DNA of 64,000 bases, taken from contig JACKBA010000007.1 in assembly GCA_020634815.1 (NCBI GenBank), positions 1 through 64,000 on the forward strand, in the 5' to 3' direction. The stretch is from Caldilineaceae bacterium (GTDB taxonomy: Bacteria > Chloroflexota > Anaerolineae > Caldilineales > Caldilineaceae). Of this stretch, positions 54,371 to 62,921 are shown in pieces (the stretch's first letter is position 1; each line of letters starts with the position of its first letter). The translations under genes and the position numbers were made by a program. Under the pieces are notes generated by a model. It did no database searches, was not told the DNA's origin, and saw only the letters and a program-made list of their open reading frames with translations.

Positions 54371-55792
54371 TTACTCCGCGGCGTTGGCGGTCCAGTAGGG
54401 GGCCAGGCGGCCGGCCAGGTTCATGGGCAGGTGGCCGATGAGATGCGTGCCGGTCTCCGTGTGCTCCTCCGACTCAACCGTGCCGTGCTCGTGCATCATG
54501 GCGACTAGATCCCCGCGGCTGTAGGGGATCAACACATCGACCATGGCCATGCGCTGCTTCAGCGCGTTGTCCACGGCGCTGAGCAGATCATCGAGCCCCC
54601 AGCCTTTGCGCGCGCTGATGAGCACCGCTGCGGGGTTGTCGGCGACGGCCTGCGCCAGCACCTGCGCATCGTCCGGATCGCTGCGGTCCAGCCGGTCGAT
54701 CTTGTTGAGCGCAACGACGATGGGCTTATCGGCGGCGCCCAGGTCGTCGAGCACTTCCTCCACCGCCGCGATCTGCTCCTCCATGTTAGCGTGCGAGATA
54801 TCGACCACATGCACGAGCAGGTCGGCCTCGGTGACCTCCTCCAACGTGGATCGGAAGGCGGCGACGAGCATAGTGGGCAGCTTCTGGATAAAGCCCACCG
54901 TGTCGGAGAAGAGCGCCAGCCGGTCGCTGGGCAGCTTGACGCGGCGAGTGGTCGGGTCGAGCGTGGCGAAAAGCTGGTCCTCGGCCACGACATCGGCGTC
55001 GGCGATGGTGTTGAGCAGCGTGCTCTTGCCGGCATTGGTGTAGCCGACGACCGCCACCACGGGAATTGATGCCTGGCGACGTTGGGCGCGGTATTGCTCG
55101 CGGTACTTGGTGATGTCCGCGATCTGGCGTTTGAGAAAGGCAATACGCCGGTTGATCTCGCGGCGGTCGACCTCCAACTGCGTCTCGCCGGGGCCGCGTA
55201 CGCCCACGCCGCCCGATGCGCCGCCGGCGCGACCGCCGGCCTGGCGAGCAAGGTGCGTCCACGCGCGCGTCAGCCGCGGCAGGCGATACTCGTATTGCGC
55301 CAGCTCCACCTGCACGGCGCCCTCGCGCGTGCGGGCATGGCGCGCAAAGATGTCCAGAATCAGCGCAGTCCGGTCAATGACCTTGACCTCTTCGCCCAGC
55401 GTCTTTTCCAACTCGCGCTGCTGACGCGGCGACAGTTCATCGTCAAAGATGACGACATTGGCGCCAAGCTCGGTCACAACCATCTGCAACTCCTCGAGCT
55501 TGCCCGAGCCGATAAGCGTGGCCGGATTGGGCGTGTCCAACCGCTGGGTGAGACGGGCGACGCTCTTGACGCCGGCCGTTTTTGCCAGCAAAGCCAGTTC
55601 GTCGAGCGAATCCTCCAGCGTGAGCAGCGAAGGTTCGTTCTGCAACTCGACGCCGACGAGCACGGCGCGTTCTTCGACCGGCGCGGTGGAGACCAGCCCG
55701 GCTTCGTCGCGGGCGACGGTCTGGCGCGAACGGCCCTCGGCCTGCTGGTCGGCGGAGGAAACTTCGGATTTGAATGAATTCGGATTGGTCAT
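54371..55792 (-). CDS. hflX: Ribosome-associated GTPase HflX
   Basis: The 473-residue protein has the HflX N-terminal domain (RLDTPNPATLIGSGKLEELQ, DDELSPRQQRELEK), the linker GPGETQLEVDRREINRRI and a GTPase domain: GYTNAGKSTLLN (G1), DTVGFIQKLP (G3) and VALNKIDRL (G4). HflX splits stalled or stress-arrested ribosomes. Its ATG overlaps the stop of the upstream thioesterase gene by 4 nt (ATGA at 55792-55789), so they are co-translated. Confidence 0.95.
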   Translation of the reverse strand: MTNPNSFKSEVSSADQQAEGRSRQTVARDEAGLVSTAPVEERAVLVGVELQNEPSLLTLEDSLDELALLAKTAGVKSVARLTQRLDTPNPATLIGSGKLEELQMVVTELGANVVIFDDELSPRQQRELEKTLGEEVKVIDRTALILDIFARHARTREGAVQVELAQYEYRLPRLTRAWTHLARQAGGRAGGASGGVGVRGPGETQLEVDRREINRRIAFLKRQIADITKYREQYRAQRRQASIPVVAVVGYTNAGKSTLLNTIADADVVAEDQLFATLDPTTRRVKLPSDRLALFSDTVGFIQKLPTMLVAAFRSTLEEVTEADLLVHVVDISHANMEEQIAAVEEVLDDLGAADKPIVVALNKIDRLDRSDPDDAQVLAQAVADNPAAVLISARKGWGLDDLLSAVDNALKQRMAMVDVLIPYSRGDLVAMMHEHGTVESEEHTETGTHLIGHLPMNLAGRLAPYWTANAAE

Positions 55793-56244
55793 GCGGGATT
55801 GTCGATTCGCTCTGTCTCTCTTGATTCCAATGCTTCGATCTGCGCACGCACGGCATCGGGCAGGCGTGCCTTCCGTTGCGTGCCATAGTCATACGCCACG
55901 ATGACCCCTTCGCCGTCGGCTGCCACCTTGCCGTGCTGCTTGCTCACCGCCCGGTAGTGCATGACGAAGCGATCTTCGCCGATCTCGCCGACGCGCGTGC
56001 CGACCAGCACCGTGTCCGGATAGGTGAGCGGAAACTTGAACTTTGTCGCAGCCGACGCCAGGATCGGGCCGACCCCGGTCTCGGCCATGAGATTCATCAT
56101 CCCGGCGCGCTCAAAGTAGGCGATGCGCCCACTCTCGAAGTAGCGAAAGTAGACGATATTGTTGACGTGCTGAAAGGCGTCCATCTCGCCCCAGGCGACA
56201 GGGATCTCGATAACGACCGGATAGCCGGCCAACAGGTCGTGCAT
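55789..56244 (-). CDS. Acyl-CoA thioesterase (4-hydroxybenzoyl-CoA thioesterase/hotdog family)
   Basis: The 151-residue hotdog protein has the signature VAWGEMDAFQHVNNIVYFRY, which contains the catalytic Asp (position of D in GxxDxxxHVNN). It hydrolyses acyl-CoA or acyl-ACP thioesters in the cytosol; chain length is unknown. It overlaps hflX by 4 nt downstream. Upstream up to 56433 I see no other gene. Confidence 0.88.
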   Translation of the reverse strand: MHDLLAGYPVVIEIPVAWGEMDAFQHVNNIVYFRYFESGRIAYFERAGMMNLMAETGVGPILASAATKFKFPLTYPDTVLVGTRVGEIGEDRFVMHYRAVSKQHGKVAADGEGVIVAYDYGTQRKARLPDAVRAQIEALESRETERIDNPA

Positions 56245-56433
56245 AGCGTGTTCTCTCCCAGCGGTTTCAGGTTACTACGGTAAAGCATAAAGAACCGCAC
56301 AGCTTTCGTCAACCCTTTACCGCTACCAATTTCTGCCTGGCGCGCAATTCATGCCGGCCGCCGCTGTGCGCTGCGCAGTCGTTGACGCCTGTTAAGCGTC
56401 CCCCAAGAGCCATTGCGGAATCGTGGCTGGCAG

Positions 56434-56471
56434 AAAAACGACGAGCCAGGCACGGAATACCTGGCTCGTCG
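56434..56471 (-). terminator. Rho-independent terminator of the Rbs/Dha operon
   Basis: On the minus strand a 12-bp perfect stem (CGACGAGCCAGG and complement, 9-nt loop) is followed by TTTTT. It lies 32 nt after the stop of the dehydrogenase gene. Confidence 0.92.
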
Positions 56472-56503
56472 CTCTATATCAGTTGCTCTGTCGGTGGCAG
56501 CGC

Positions 56504-57391
56504 TCAGCTTCCCACCTGCACGCCGGCGGACTCTTCCAGGTGCTTGATGAAGGCTGACGCGTTCTCCTCGCCCCAGCCCTTGTTGACGCCGGCCTTGATG
56601 TTCTCGCGGATGGCAGCGACGCCGGGCAGCGGCACGTTGAGATCCTGGGCAAAGCGAGAGATGAGGTTGGCATCCTTGAGCATGAGCTTGAGCGCAAAGT
56701 TCACGTCGAAGTCGCGGCGCACCAGCGCGCCGCCCACACCGTCGAAGATGGGCGACTTGAAGTCGGTGACATGCAGCACGCCCAGCACGTCCTGCGGGTC
56801 GAGGCCGGCCTTGGTGGCCAGGATCATGGCCTCGCCGATGGCTTCGAGCTGGAAGGCGACGACGAGATTGCCGACGAGCTTCATGGACGCGCCCATGGCG
56901 TTGCCGCCCATGTAATGCGTCGTCTCGCACAGCGGCTCCAGCAGGGGCAGCACCTGGTCGTAGAGTTCGCGCTTGCCGCCAACCACGATCCATAGCCCGC
57001 CGTTGGCCGCCTCGTTCTTGGAGCCAAAGACCGGCGCATCGAGGAATTCCACCCTGCGCTCGGCGAAGGCGGCAAACTCGGCGCGGCTGGTGTCGGGGTG
57101 GACTGTGGTCAGGTCGAGCACGATCTGGCCCGGGCTGACCGCATCGATGAGACGCCCCTCGCCCCACACCAGGTCCGCCACGGCGCGATCGTCGCTCAGG
57201 CAGTACATGATGACGTCGGCGCCGGCCACGGCTTCGGCGGGCGTTGCCGCCTGACGAGCGCCCAGCTCAACGAGCGGCTGGCAGCGTTCGGACGTACGGT
57301 TCCAGACGGTGACGGCGTGGCCCGCCTTGATCAGGTTGGCAGACATGCCCCGGCCCATAATGCCGAGGCCCAGATAGGCAATGTTGGTCAT
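56504..57391 (-). CDS. Beta-hydroxyacid dehydrogenase (3-hydroxyisobutyrate dehydrogenase/GarR family)
   Basis: The 295-residue protein has a Rossmann motif at the start (IAYLGLGIMGRGMSANLIKA), DLTTVHPDTSRAEF (substrate Thr/Ser region), DAPVFGSKNEAANGG and the catalytic Lys in MKLVGNLVVAFQLEAIGEAM. Members oxidise 3-hydroxyacids such as 3-hydroxyisobutyrate, tartronate semialdehyde or threonate with NAD(P). It is the last gene of the operon with the ABC importer, so it probably acts on the imported carbon source or its product. Confidence 0.88.
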   Translation of the reverse strand: MTNIAYLGLGIMGRGMSANLIKAGHAVTVWNRTSERCQPLVELGARQAATPAEAVAGADVIMYCLSDDRAVADLVWGEGRLIDAVSPGQIVLDLTTVHPDTSRAEFAAFAERRVEFLDAPVFGSKNEAANGGLWIVVGGKRELYDQVLPLLEPLCETTHYMGGNAMGASMKLVGNLVVAFQLEAIGEAMILATKAGLDPQDVLGVLHVTDFKSPIFDGVGGALVRRDFDVNFALKLMLKDANLISRFAQDLNVPLPGVAAIRENIKAGVNKGWGEENASAFIKHLEESAGVQVGS

Positions 57392-57408
57392 AAGCGCAAC
57401 TCCTTGCG

Positions 57409-58440
57409 TTACCTCGTAGTTTTTTGTCGCCGTTGCTCGGCGTAGTAGTTGACAACCATCACGATCAATAACAGCGCGCCCCAGGCAAACTGGCGGAAGA
57501 AGATCGCAGCGCTGGAACCGGAGAGTTGGAGCATCAGCATGTTCAGCCCCGTAGAGAGGAATTGGAGGCAGAGCACGGCCAGCACCAGGCCGGAGATCGT
57601 ACCGAAGCCGCCGGTGTAGCTGACGCCGCCCAGGATACAGATCAGCACGGCGAGCAGCACAAAAGACTCACCGTAGTCCGCCTTGGCGGAATTGACCCGC
57701 GAGAGGAAGACGATACCGGCGACGCCGGCCAGGAGACCGGCCAGCCAGTAGGTGCGCACCAGAACCCGCACGCTGTTGATGCCCGAAAAACGGGCCGCCG
57801 TCTGGTTGGTGCCGAGCATATAGACATTGAAGCCATAGGTCGTGCGGTTCAGCAGGAGCGCGAAGACCAGCGCGATCACCACAAAGATGATGACCGGATA
57901 GGGGATGCCCAGGATTGCGCCGTTGCCAATAAAGGCCAACTGGATCGTCGGGATGGCCGGCCCGCCGGTGATCACGTAGGAAAGGCCAGTGTAGAGCGAC
58001 ATCGTGCCCAGCGTCGCCAGGATCGGTGCAATGCCGACATTTGCCACCAGGAAACCGTTAAAAAGCCCGCAGAGCGAACCGACAACCAGCGCAGCGCCGA
58101 TCGCGAGGGGTATGGCCACGACCAGCGCCATCCCGGCGCCGCCTTCTCCGGTCAGACGCGCCAGGACAAGCGCGGCCGCGATCGAAGACAAGTTCGCTGC
58201 CCCCACCACCGAGAGATCGATGCCGCCTGAAATCATGGTCACCATGATTGCGATGGCCAGGATGCCAAACTCGGGAAACTGGACCGCCATGGATTGCAGA
58301 TTGGCCACGCTCAAGAATTTGCCGGGCAGTAAGATCGAGAAGGCCACAAAAATCAAGATCGCGATCAGCAGCAAGCGCAAGACTGGGTTATTGACCATGC
58401 TGCGGGTCATAGAAGAGCGTTGGGTGGTTGTCTGGTTCAT
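57409..58440 (-). CDS. Rbs-type ABC transporter permease 2
   Basis: The 343-residue permease of the RbsC/branched-chain family has about ten helices and the motif MVTMISGGIDLSVVGAANL near the first third, ILATLGTMSLYTGLSYVI and ILGGVSYTGGFGTISGLVL. It pairs with the other permease (58464-59474) as a heterodimer. Rbs systems often use a single permease, so two different ones in tandem resemble the LsrCD/YtfT-YjfF arrangement. Confidence 0.9.
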   Translation of the reverse strand: MNQTTTQRSSMTRSMVNNPVLRLLLIAILIFVAFSILLPGKFLSVANLQSMAVQFPEFGILAIAIMVTMISGGIDLSVVGAANLSSIAAALVLARLTGEGGAGMALVVAIPLAIGAALVVGSLCGLFNGFLVANVGIAPILATLGTMSLYTGLSYVITGGPAIPTIQLAFIGNGAILGIPYPVIIFVVIALVFALLLNRTTYGFNVYMLGTNQTAARFSGINSVRVLVRTYWLAGLLAGVAGIVFLSRVNSAKADYGESFVLLAVLICILGGVSYTGGFGTISGLVLAVLCLQFLSTGLNMLMLQLSGSSAAIFFRQFAWGALLLIVMVVNYYAEQRRQKTTR

Positions 58441-58463
58441 CTCTGCAACTCGCTCGCAAACGA

Positions 58464-59474
58464 TTATTGAGTCTGGGACAATCCGGCTGCATGCTGTGCT
58501 TTGCGCCGGGCCTGGATGGCTGGCAGTCCTGTACCGATCAGGATGATGGCGCCGACCACGACGCGCTGCCAGGTGGACGGCACGCCGATCAGCACCAGGC
58601 TGTTATTCATGATCACAACCAAAGCCACACCGAGCAGGCTGCCGATCACGGTGCCGCGCCCGCCGGTCAAGCTGGCGCCACCTAGCACCACCGCGGCGAT
58701 GACGTTCAGCTCCGAACCCACCAATTCCTGGGGATTGGCCTGCCGGTTCAACGAAGCGTAGATGATGCCGCCGATGCCAGCCAGGAAGCCGACCGTGCCG
58801 TAGATGAAATATTGGATGCGAGGAATGTTGAAGCCGGCGCGTTCGGCTGCCTCGCGCGAGCCGCCCAGCGCGTAGATGCCGCGTCCCAGCATCGTGAAAT
58901 CCAATAACAGCCAGGTCAAGATTGCGACGGCGACAGTGATCAACACGGCCGGGTGCAGCCGGGATACGCCAACGGTCATCGCCACCTCGATCAACGACGT
59001 GCGCGCAAACTCGGGCATGCTGGGCGGAATGTCACGGATGATCTTGTTGCCGATGGCAAAGAGCAGAAAGCCGTGGAACATGCTCAATGTACCCAGCGTG
59101 ACAATCAGCGTCGGCAGTTTGAAGCGCGAAATGAAGAACGCATTGATCATGCCCAGGCCCAGGCCGATGATGCCAGCGACAAGGAAGACAATCCAGAGCG
59201 GCGCTTCCGGCATGAAGATCGTCATCAAGCGTACCGTGGCATATTGGGCAAAGACCGCCACGGCCGTAAAGGAGACATCGATGCCGCCGGAGATGATGAC
59301 GAGGAGGACACCCATGGCAAAGATGCCCATCACGATGCTGCTGCGCAGCAAGTCGAACAGATTGCCCACGGTAAAAAAGACCGGGTTGACGATGCCGATA
59401 TAGATCGACATGACGACGATGGTCAGGGCAAGAATTGTTTCAGTACGGAAAAATGAGCGACTCACTGGCGTCAT
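58464..59474 (-). CDS. Rbs-type ABC transporter permease 1
   Basis: The 336-residue paralogue of the following permease has LLVIISGGIDVSFTAVAVFA, LIVTLGTLSMFHGFLLF and VLGGASLTGGRGTVIGSLL. It lies directly after the ATPase gene (2-nt gap), ensuring equal synthesis. It forms the transmembrane pore together with permease 2. Confidence 0.9.
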   Translation of the reverse strand: MTPVSRSFFRTETILALTIVVMSIYIGIVNPVFFTVGNLFDLLRSSIVMGIFAMGVLLVIISGGIDVSFTAVAVFAQYATVRLMTIFMPEAPLWIVFLVAGIIGLGLGMINAFFISRFKLPTLIVTLGTLSMFHGFLLFAIGNKIIRDIPPSMPEFARTSLIEVAMTVGVSRLHPAVLITVAVAILTWLLLDFTMLGRGIYALGGSREAAERAGFNIPRIQYFIYGTVGFLAGIGGIIYASLNRQANPQELVGSELNVIAAVVLGGASLTGGRGTVIGSLLGVALVVIMNNSLVLIGVPSTWQRVVVGAIILIGTGLPAIQARRKAQHAAGLSQTQ

Positions 59475-59476
59475 CC

Positions 59477-60970
59477 TCAGTCTTCAATCAGCTTGGCAGC
59501 TAGTTGGTTCTCGTCGGTCTGCTCAGGCGTGATCTCTTCGACGATCCGGCCACGGCGCATCAATAAGATGCGATTACAAATCTGCAGCAACTCGGGAATA
59601 TCGTCGGAGATGACCAGGAGCCCCATACCCTTACCCGCCAGGTCCTTGATCATTTCGTGCAGTTCATTTTTGGAGCCGATGTCTACGCCCATTGTCGGGC
59701 CATTCAGGATCATCACACGCGGGTTGCTGGCCAGCCACTTTGCAAGTACGACACGCTGCTGATTGCCGCCGGAAAGAGTTTTGACGGGCAGCGCAGGGTC
59801 GGACGTCTTGATGCGTAGCGCGCTCACCCACTCGTTAATCTGCGCGTTGACCTCCTGGACATCCGTGAGGCCCAGCGCACCGCGCAGCCGATCGATCGTC
59901 CGCACCACCACATTGCGCCCAATGGACTGTTCCAGGAAAAGCCCCTCGGTGATGCGATCCTCCGGCACATAGCCGATCCCGTTGGCAATCGCATCCTGGA
60001 TCGTGCGAATCTGCACCGGCTTGCCGCCCATGGTCAGGCGGCCAGACTGAATGGGCAACATTCCGAAAAGGGCCAACGCCAATTCCGTACGCCCTGAACC
60101 AAGCAGCCCGGTGACGCCCACGATTTCGCCAGCGTACAGGTCAAAGTTGATGTCCTCCAGCGCGCCGCTGGCGTTCAGCTTCTCGACGCGCAGGAGCGGC
60201 GGGCGGCTCGTGTCCGGCGTGAAGTCGTAGGCCTTCTCGCCAATCGTGTGACCGGTCATCTCGAAGACCAGACGCTTGTGGTCGTATTCGCTGCGGTCGC
60301 CCACACTCACATTGCTGCCGTTGCGCATGACCATGATGGTCTGCGAAATCTCAAGCACTTCGTTGAGCTTGTGGCTCACAAACAGAAAGGCAATGCCACG
60401 CGCTTGCAGTTTGTGGATCACGCCAAAGAGTGCGCGCACCTCACGCTCGGTCAGCGCGCTGGTCGGCTCGTCCATGATGATCAACTGCGCGTTCTGCCGC
60501 AGCGCCTTGGAGATGGCGATGAGTTGTTTGCTGGCGACAGACATTTCTTCGACGCGGGCATTGAGGGGCAAACGCACCTCGATCTGGGCCAGTGCTTCCT
60601 CAGCAACCTGGCGCACATTACCCCAGTTGACCAGGCGCTTGCCGTCGGCCAGTTGTTCGTTGAGCGCAATATTCTCGGCTACCGTGAGGTTGGGAAAGAG
60701 CGAAAAGTCCTGGTAAATGACCTGAATGCCCTCACGGATCGCGTCGATGGGGTGCAGACGTTCGAATTCCTTGCCGTTGATCACCACCGAGCCACTATCC
60801 CGCTGATAGACGCCCGCCATGATCTTGATCAACGTCGATTTGCCGCAGCCATTCTCGCCGACAAGACAGTGAATCTTGCCGCGCTCAATCGTGAGCGTGA
60901 CATCTTGCAGCGCCTTGACACCCGCAAACGCCTTATTGATGTTGGAAAGCCGGATGATTTCGTCGGCCAT
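59477..60970 (-). CDS. Rbs-type sugar ABC transporter ATPase (two ABC domains)
   Basis: The protein has 497 residues. The first ABC domain has GENGCGKSTLIKIMAG (Walker A), a degenerate signature (SVASKQLIAISKAL) and LIIMDEPTSALTE (Walker B). The second has a divergent Walker A (GLLGSGRTELALALFG), signature LSGGNQQRVVLAKWL and Walker B VMILNGPTMGVDIG, where the usual Glu is Gly-Pro. Unequal sites are normal in RbsA. Asn-Gly-Pro in place of Asp/Asn-Glu-Pro at the second site is noteworthy. ATG 60970 gives the normal start. Confidence 0.93.
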   Translation of the reverse strand: MADEIIRLSNINKAFAGVKALQDVTLTIERGKIHCLVGENGCGKSTLIKIMAGVYQRDSGSVVINGKEFERLHPIDAIREGIQVIYQDFSLFPNLTVAENIALNEQLADGKRLVNWGNVRQVAEEALAQIEVRLPLNARVEEMSVASKQLIAISKALRQNAQLIIMDEPTSALTEREVRALFGVIHKLQARGIAFLFVSHKLNEVLEISQTIMVMRNGSNVSVGDRSEYDHKRLVFEMTGHTIGEKAYDFTPDTSRPPLLRVEKLNASGALEDINFDLYAGEIVGVTGLLGSGRTELALALFGMLPIQSGRLTMGGKPVQIRTIQDAIANGIGYVPEDRITEGLFLEQSIGRNVVVRTIDRLRGALGLTDVQEVNAQINEWVSALRIKTSDPALPVKTLSGGNQQRVVLAKWLASNPRVMILNGPTMGVDIGSKNELHEMIKDLAGKGMGLLVISDDIPELLQICNRILLMRRGRIVEEITPEQTDENQLAAKLIED

Positions 60971-61043
60971 AGTCAATCTGCGTGGACTGGTTGGCGCAGA
61001 AGGTGATTTGCAGTGCTGCTACACCGTGCGCGAGAAGATTGGG

Positions 61044-61130
61044 GTCTTGATGTCTTGGGGTTTTAGGGTTTTGGGATTGAACGCCAGGAGCATCCAACCC
61101 CAAAACCCCAAGACATCACTACATCAAGAC
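61044..61130. repeat. Palindromic repeat between rbsA-like gene and binding-protein gene
   Basis: Arms made of GTCTTGATGTCTTGGGG TTTT units (61044-61076) and complementary CCCCAAAACCCCAAGACATC (about 61098-61117) plus ATCAAGAC form an imperfect inverted repeat of 87 bp. It lies in the intergenic gap of the operon and could reduce downstream transporter expression. Confidence 0.78.
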
Positions 61131-61147
61131 ACGAAATTCATGCTAAC

Positions 61148-62209
61148 TTAGTACGGGTAGTTGTCGACTTCGTCAGCCGTCATATAGAGCGCGGCGTCTG
61201 CGTACAGGACATTCTTGCCAACCAGCTTGAGGTTCTCATAGCCGGGCAGGCCGAGGTCCGTGCCTTCACCGATCGTCTCGCCAGCAATCTGCATCTGGGC
61301 GAGCTTGTTGCAGGCCTTGCCGGCCAGCGCTGGGTCCCAACCGCCGATGACGTCGATGGCGCCGCTCTTGAGCAGGTCGCGTGACAGCGAGGGCAGGCTG
61401 GTGCCAACGACGAAGACCGTGTCCTGCAGACCCGCTTCTTCCACGGCCTGGCCAATGCCGACCACGTCAGTGGAGGCGCTGCCCTGGAAGCCCTTGATGT
61501 TCGGGTAGGCCTTCAAAATCTCCTTGGCCTTCTCATAGGCGGTCTGAGAATTGTCAAAGGTCTCCTGCTTGTCGCCGACCATCTTCATGTTCGGGTACTT
61601 GGCCAACTGCTGGTTAATGCCGCCATCGGCCCACTCGTTGTGGGTCTTGGAGCCCAAGCTGCCAACGAACACGGCATATTCACCCTCTTCGCCCATCAAT
61701 GCCGCCAGGCGATCCATGAGACCGGCGCCAAAGGCGGTATTGTCGAATGCCTCAATGTCCCAGTCCATATTAACCTGGTTGGAGGCTTCATGGGTGATGA
61801 CGGGAATCCCTGCGTCCATGGCCTTCGTCAACACCGGTTCAAGCTGGCCCGGATCCATCGGGATGACGCAGAGGGCGTCTACCTGCTGGGCAATCAAGTC
61901 TTCGATGATCGGAATCTGCTGGGCGGCATCCGCTTCAGCCGGGCCAACCAACGAGGCATTGATGCCGGTCTCAGCGCCGAATTCCTTGACGCCGACTTCC
62001 ATGCGATTGAACCAATCGATACCGGCGATCTTCACGACGGTGACGAAGGTCTGGTCGCCGGCGGCCGGGGCTTCCGCGGCCGGCGCCTCTGCGGCCGGGG
62101 CTTCAGCGGCCGGTGCTTCGGCAGCCGGGGCCGGCGCAGCCGGTGCTGCACAGGCTGCGATCAGCCCGGTCAGCAACACCACGACGACGAGCAATTGCAA
62201 CTTCTTCAT
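61148..62209 (-). CDS. Sugar-binding lipoprotein of the Rbs-type transporter
   Basis: The 353-residue periplasmic-binding-protein-like lipoprotein has signal sequence LQLLVVVVLLTGLIAACAAP, with lipobox Cys at residue 20, then a repetitive Ala/Pro/Glu linker of four APAAE units. The Peripla_BP_4 fold (IPIIEDLIAQQVDALCVIPM, FQGSASTDVVGIGQAVEEAG) resembles the autoinducer-2/ribose-binding group. It would present a monosaccharide or similar compound to the two permeases. AGGAG precedes ATG 62209. Confidence 0.9.
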   Translation of the reverse strand: MKKLQLLVVVVLLTGLIAACAAPAAPAPAAEAPAAEAPAAEAPAAEAPAAGDQTFVTVVKIAGIDWFNRMEVGVKEFGAETGINASLVGPAEADAAQQIPIIEDLIAQQVDALCVIPMDPGQLEPVLTKAMDAGIPVITHEASNQVNMDWDIEAFDNTAFGAGLMDRLAALMGEEGEYAVFVGSLGSKTHNEWADGGINQQLAKYPNMKMVGDKQETFDNSQTAYEKAKEILKAYPNIKGFQGSASTDVVGIGQAVEEAGLQDTVFVVGTSLPSLSRDLLKSGAIDVIGGWDPALAGKACNKLAQMQIAGETIGEGTDLGLPGYENLKLVGKNVLYADAALYMTADEVDNYPY

Positions 62210-62289
62210 AGATGCACTCTCCTGTTTACTGGGACTGTACGGTTGAACACGACTCGAACACAAATCAACTGCGGGTGGAAAGCACCCGA

Positions 62290-62919
62290 TCAGTCAAGCA
62301 ATGAAGCAAGCATAATGACGAAGGCCTCGCAGCCAGGGTCCACTTTACCCTCGGTGCGCTCGCCCACCCAGCCGGCGCGGCCGACCTTGCTGCGCAGCGG
62401 CGTGACGCTGTCGCGCCCGGCCTTGGCTGCAGCCAGCGCGGCGGCGCCGGCCTCAGCTAGCGACTGGCCGGCCTCGACAGCGGCAGCGAAGGCCTGCGCG
62501 GCCGGCTGTAGCGCGTCAATGACTGTCTTGTCGCCGGGCTGCGCTTTGCCGCGCTCCTGCACGCCGGCGTCGGCCGCGGCGAACATGGCCGAGAGATCGT
62601 CGCCGGTCAAGGCATCCTTGCCCGGCACCGCCCTGCCGGCGCGCATGAGCGCCGTCGCCAGCAACGTGCCGAACGAAGACGACCCCGCACGATTGGCGGC
62701 CATGCCTGCCTTGCCCAGCCACTTGCCGATATCTCCTTCGACAGGCGTACCGGCGGCAAACTCTTGCAGTGCCAGACCGATCTTGCTGAGCGTGATGCCC
62801 AGATCGCCGTCGCCCATCTGCTGGTCGAGATCCGTCAGTACAGCCTCGCTTGACACCAGCGTGACGCCGACCCGGTTTGTTGCGGCTACGACCTGTGCGC
62901 TGTCAATCGTCTCGGCCAT
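62290..62919 (-). CDS. dhaL: Dihydroxyacetone kinase-like subunit DhaL
   Basis: The 209-residue DAK2-domain protein has the nucleotide/metal motif LDQQMGDGDLGITLSK and GSSSFGTLLATALMRAG, and the RAGWVGERTEGKVDPG end. DhaL binds ADP/ATP and phosphorylates the substrate held by DhaK. It starts 2 nt after the DhaK stop. No DhaM/PTS gene is visible, so it may use ATP directly. Confidence 0.92.
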   Translation of the reverse strand: MAETIDSAQVVAATNRVGVTLVSSEAVLTDLDQQMGDGDLGITLSKIGLALQEFAAGTPVEGDIGKWLGKAGMAANRAGSSSFGTLLATALMRAGRAVPGKDALTGDDLSAMFAAADAGVQERGKAQPGDKTVIDALQPAAQAFAAAVEAGQSLAEAGAAALAAAKAGRDSVTPLRSKVGRAGWVGERTEGKVDPGCEAFVIMLASLLD

Positions 62920-62921
62920 GG

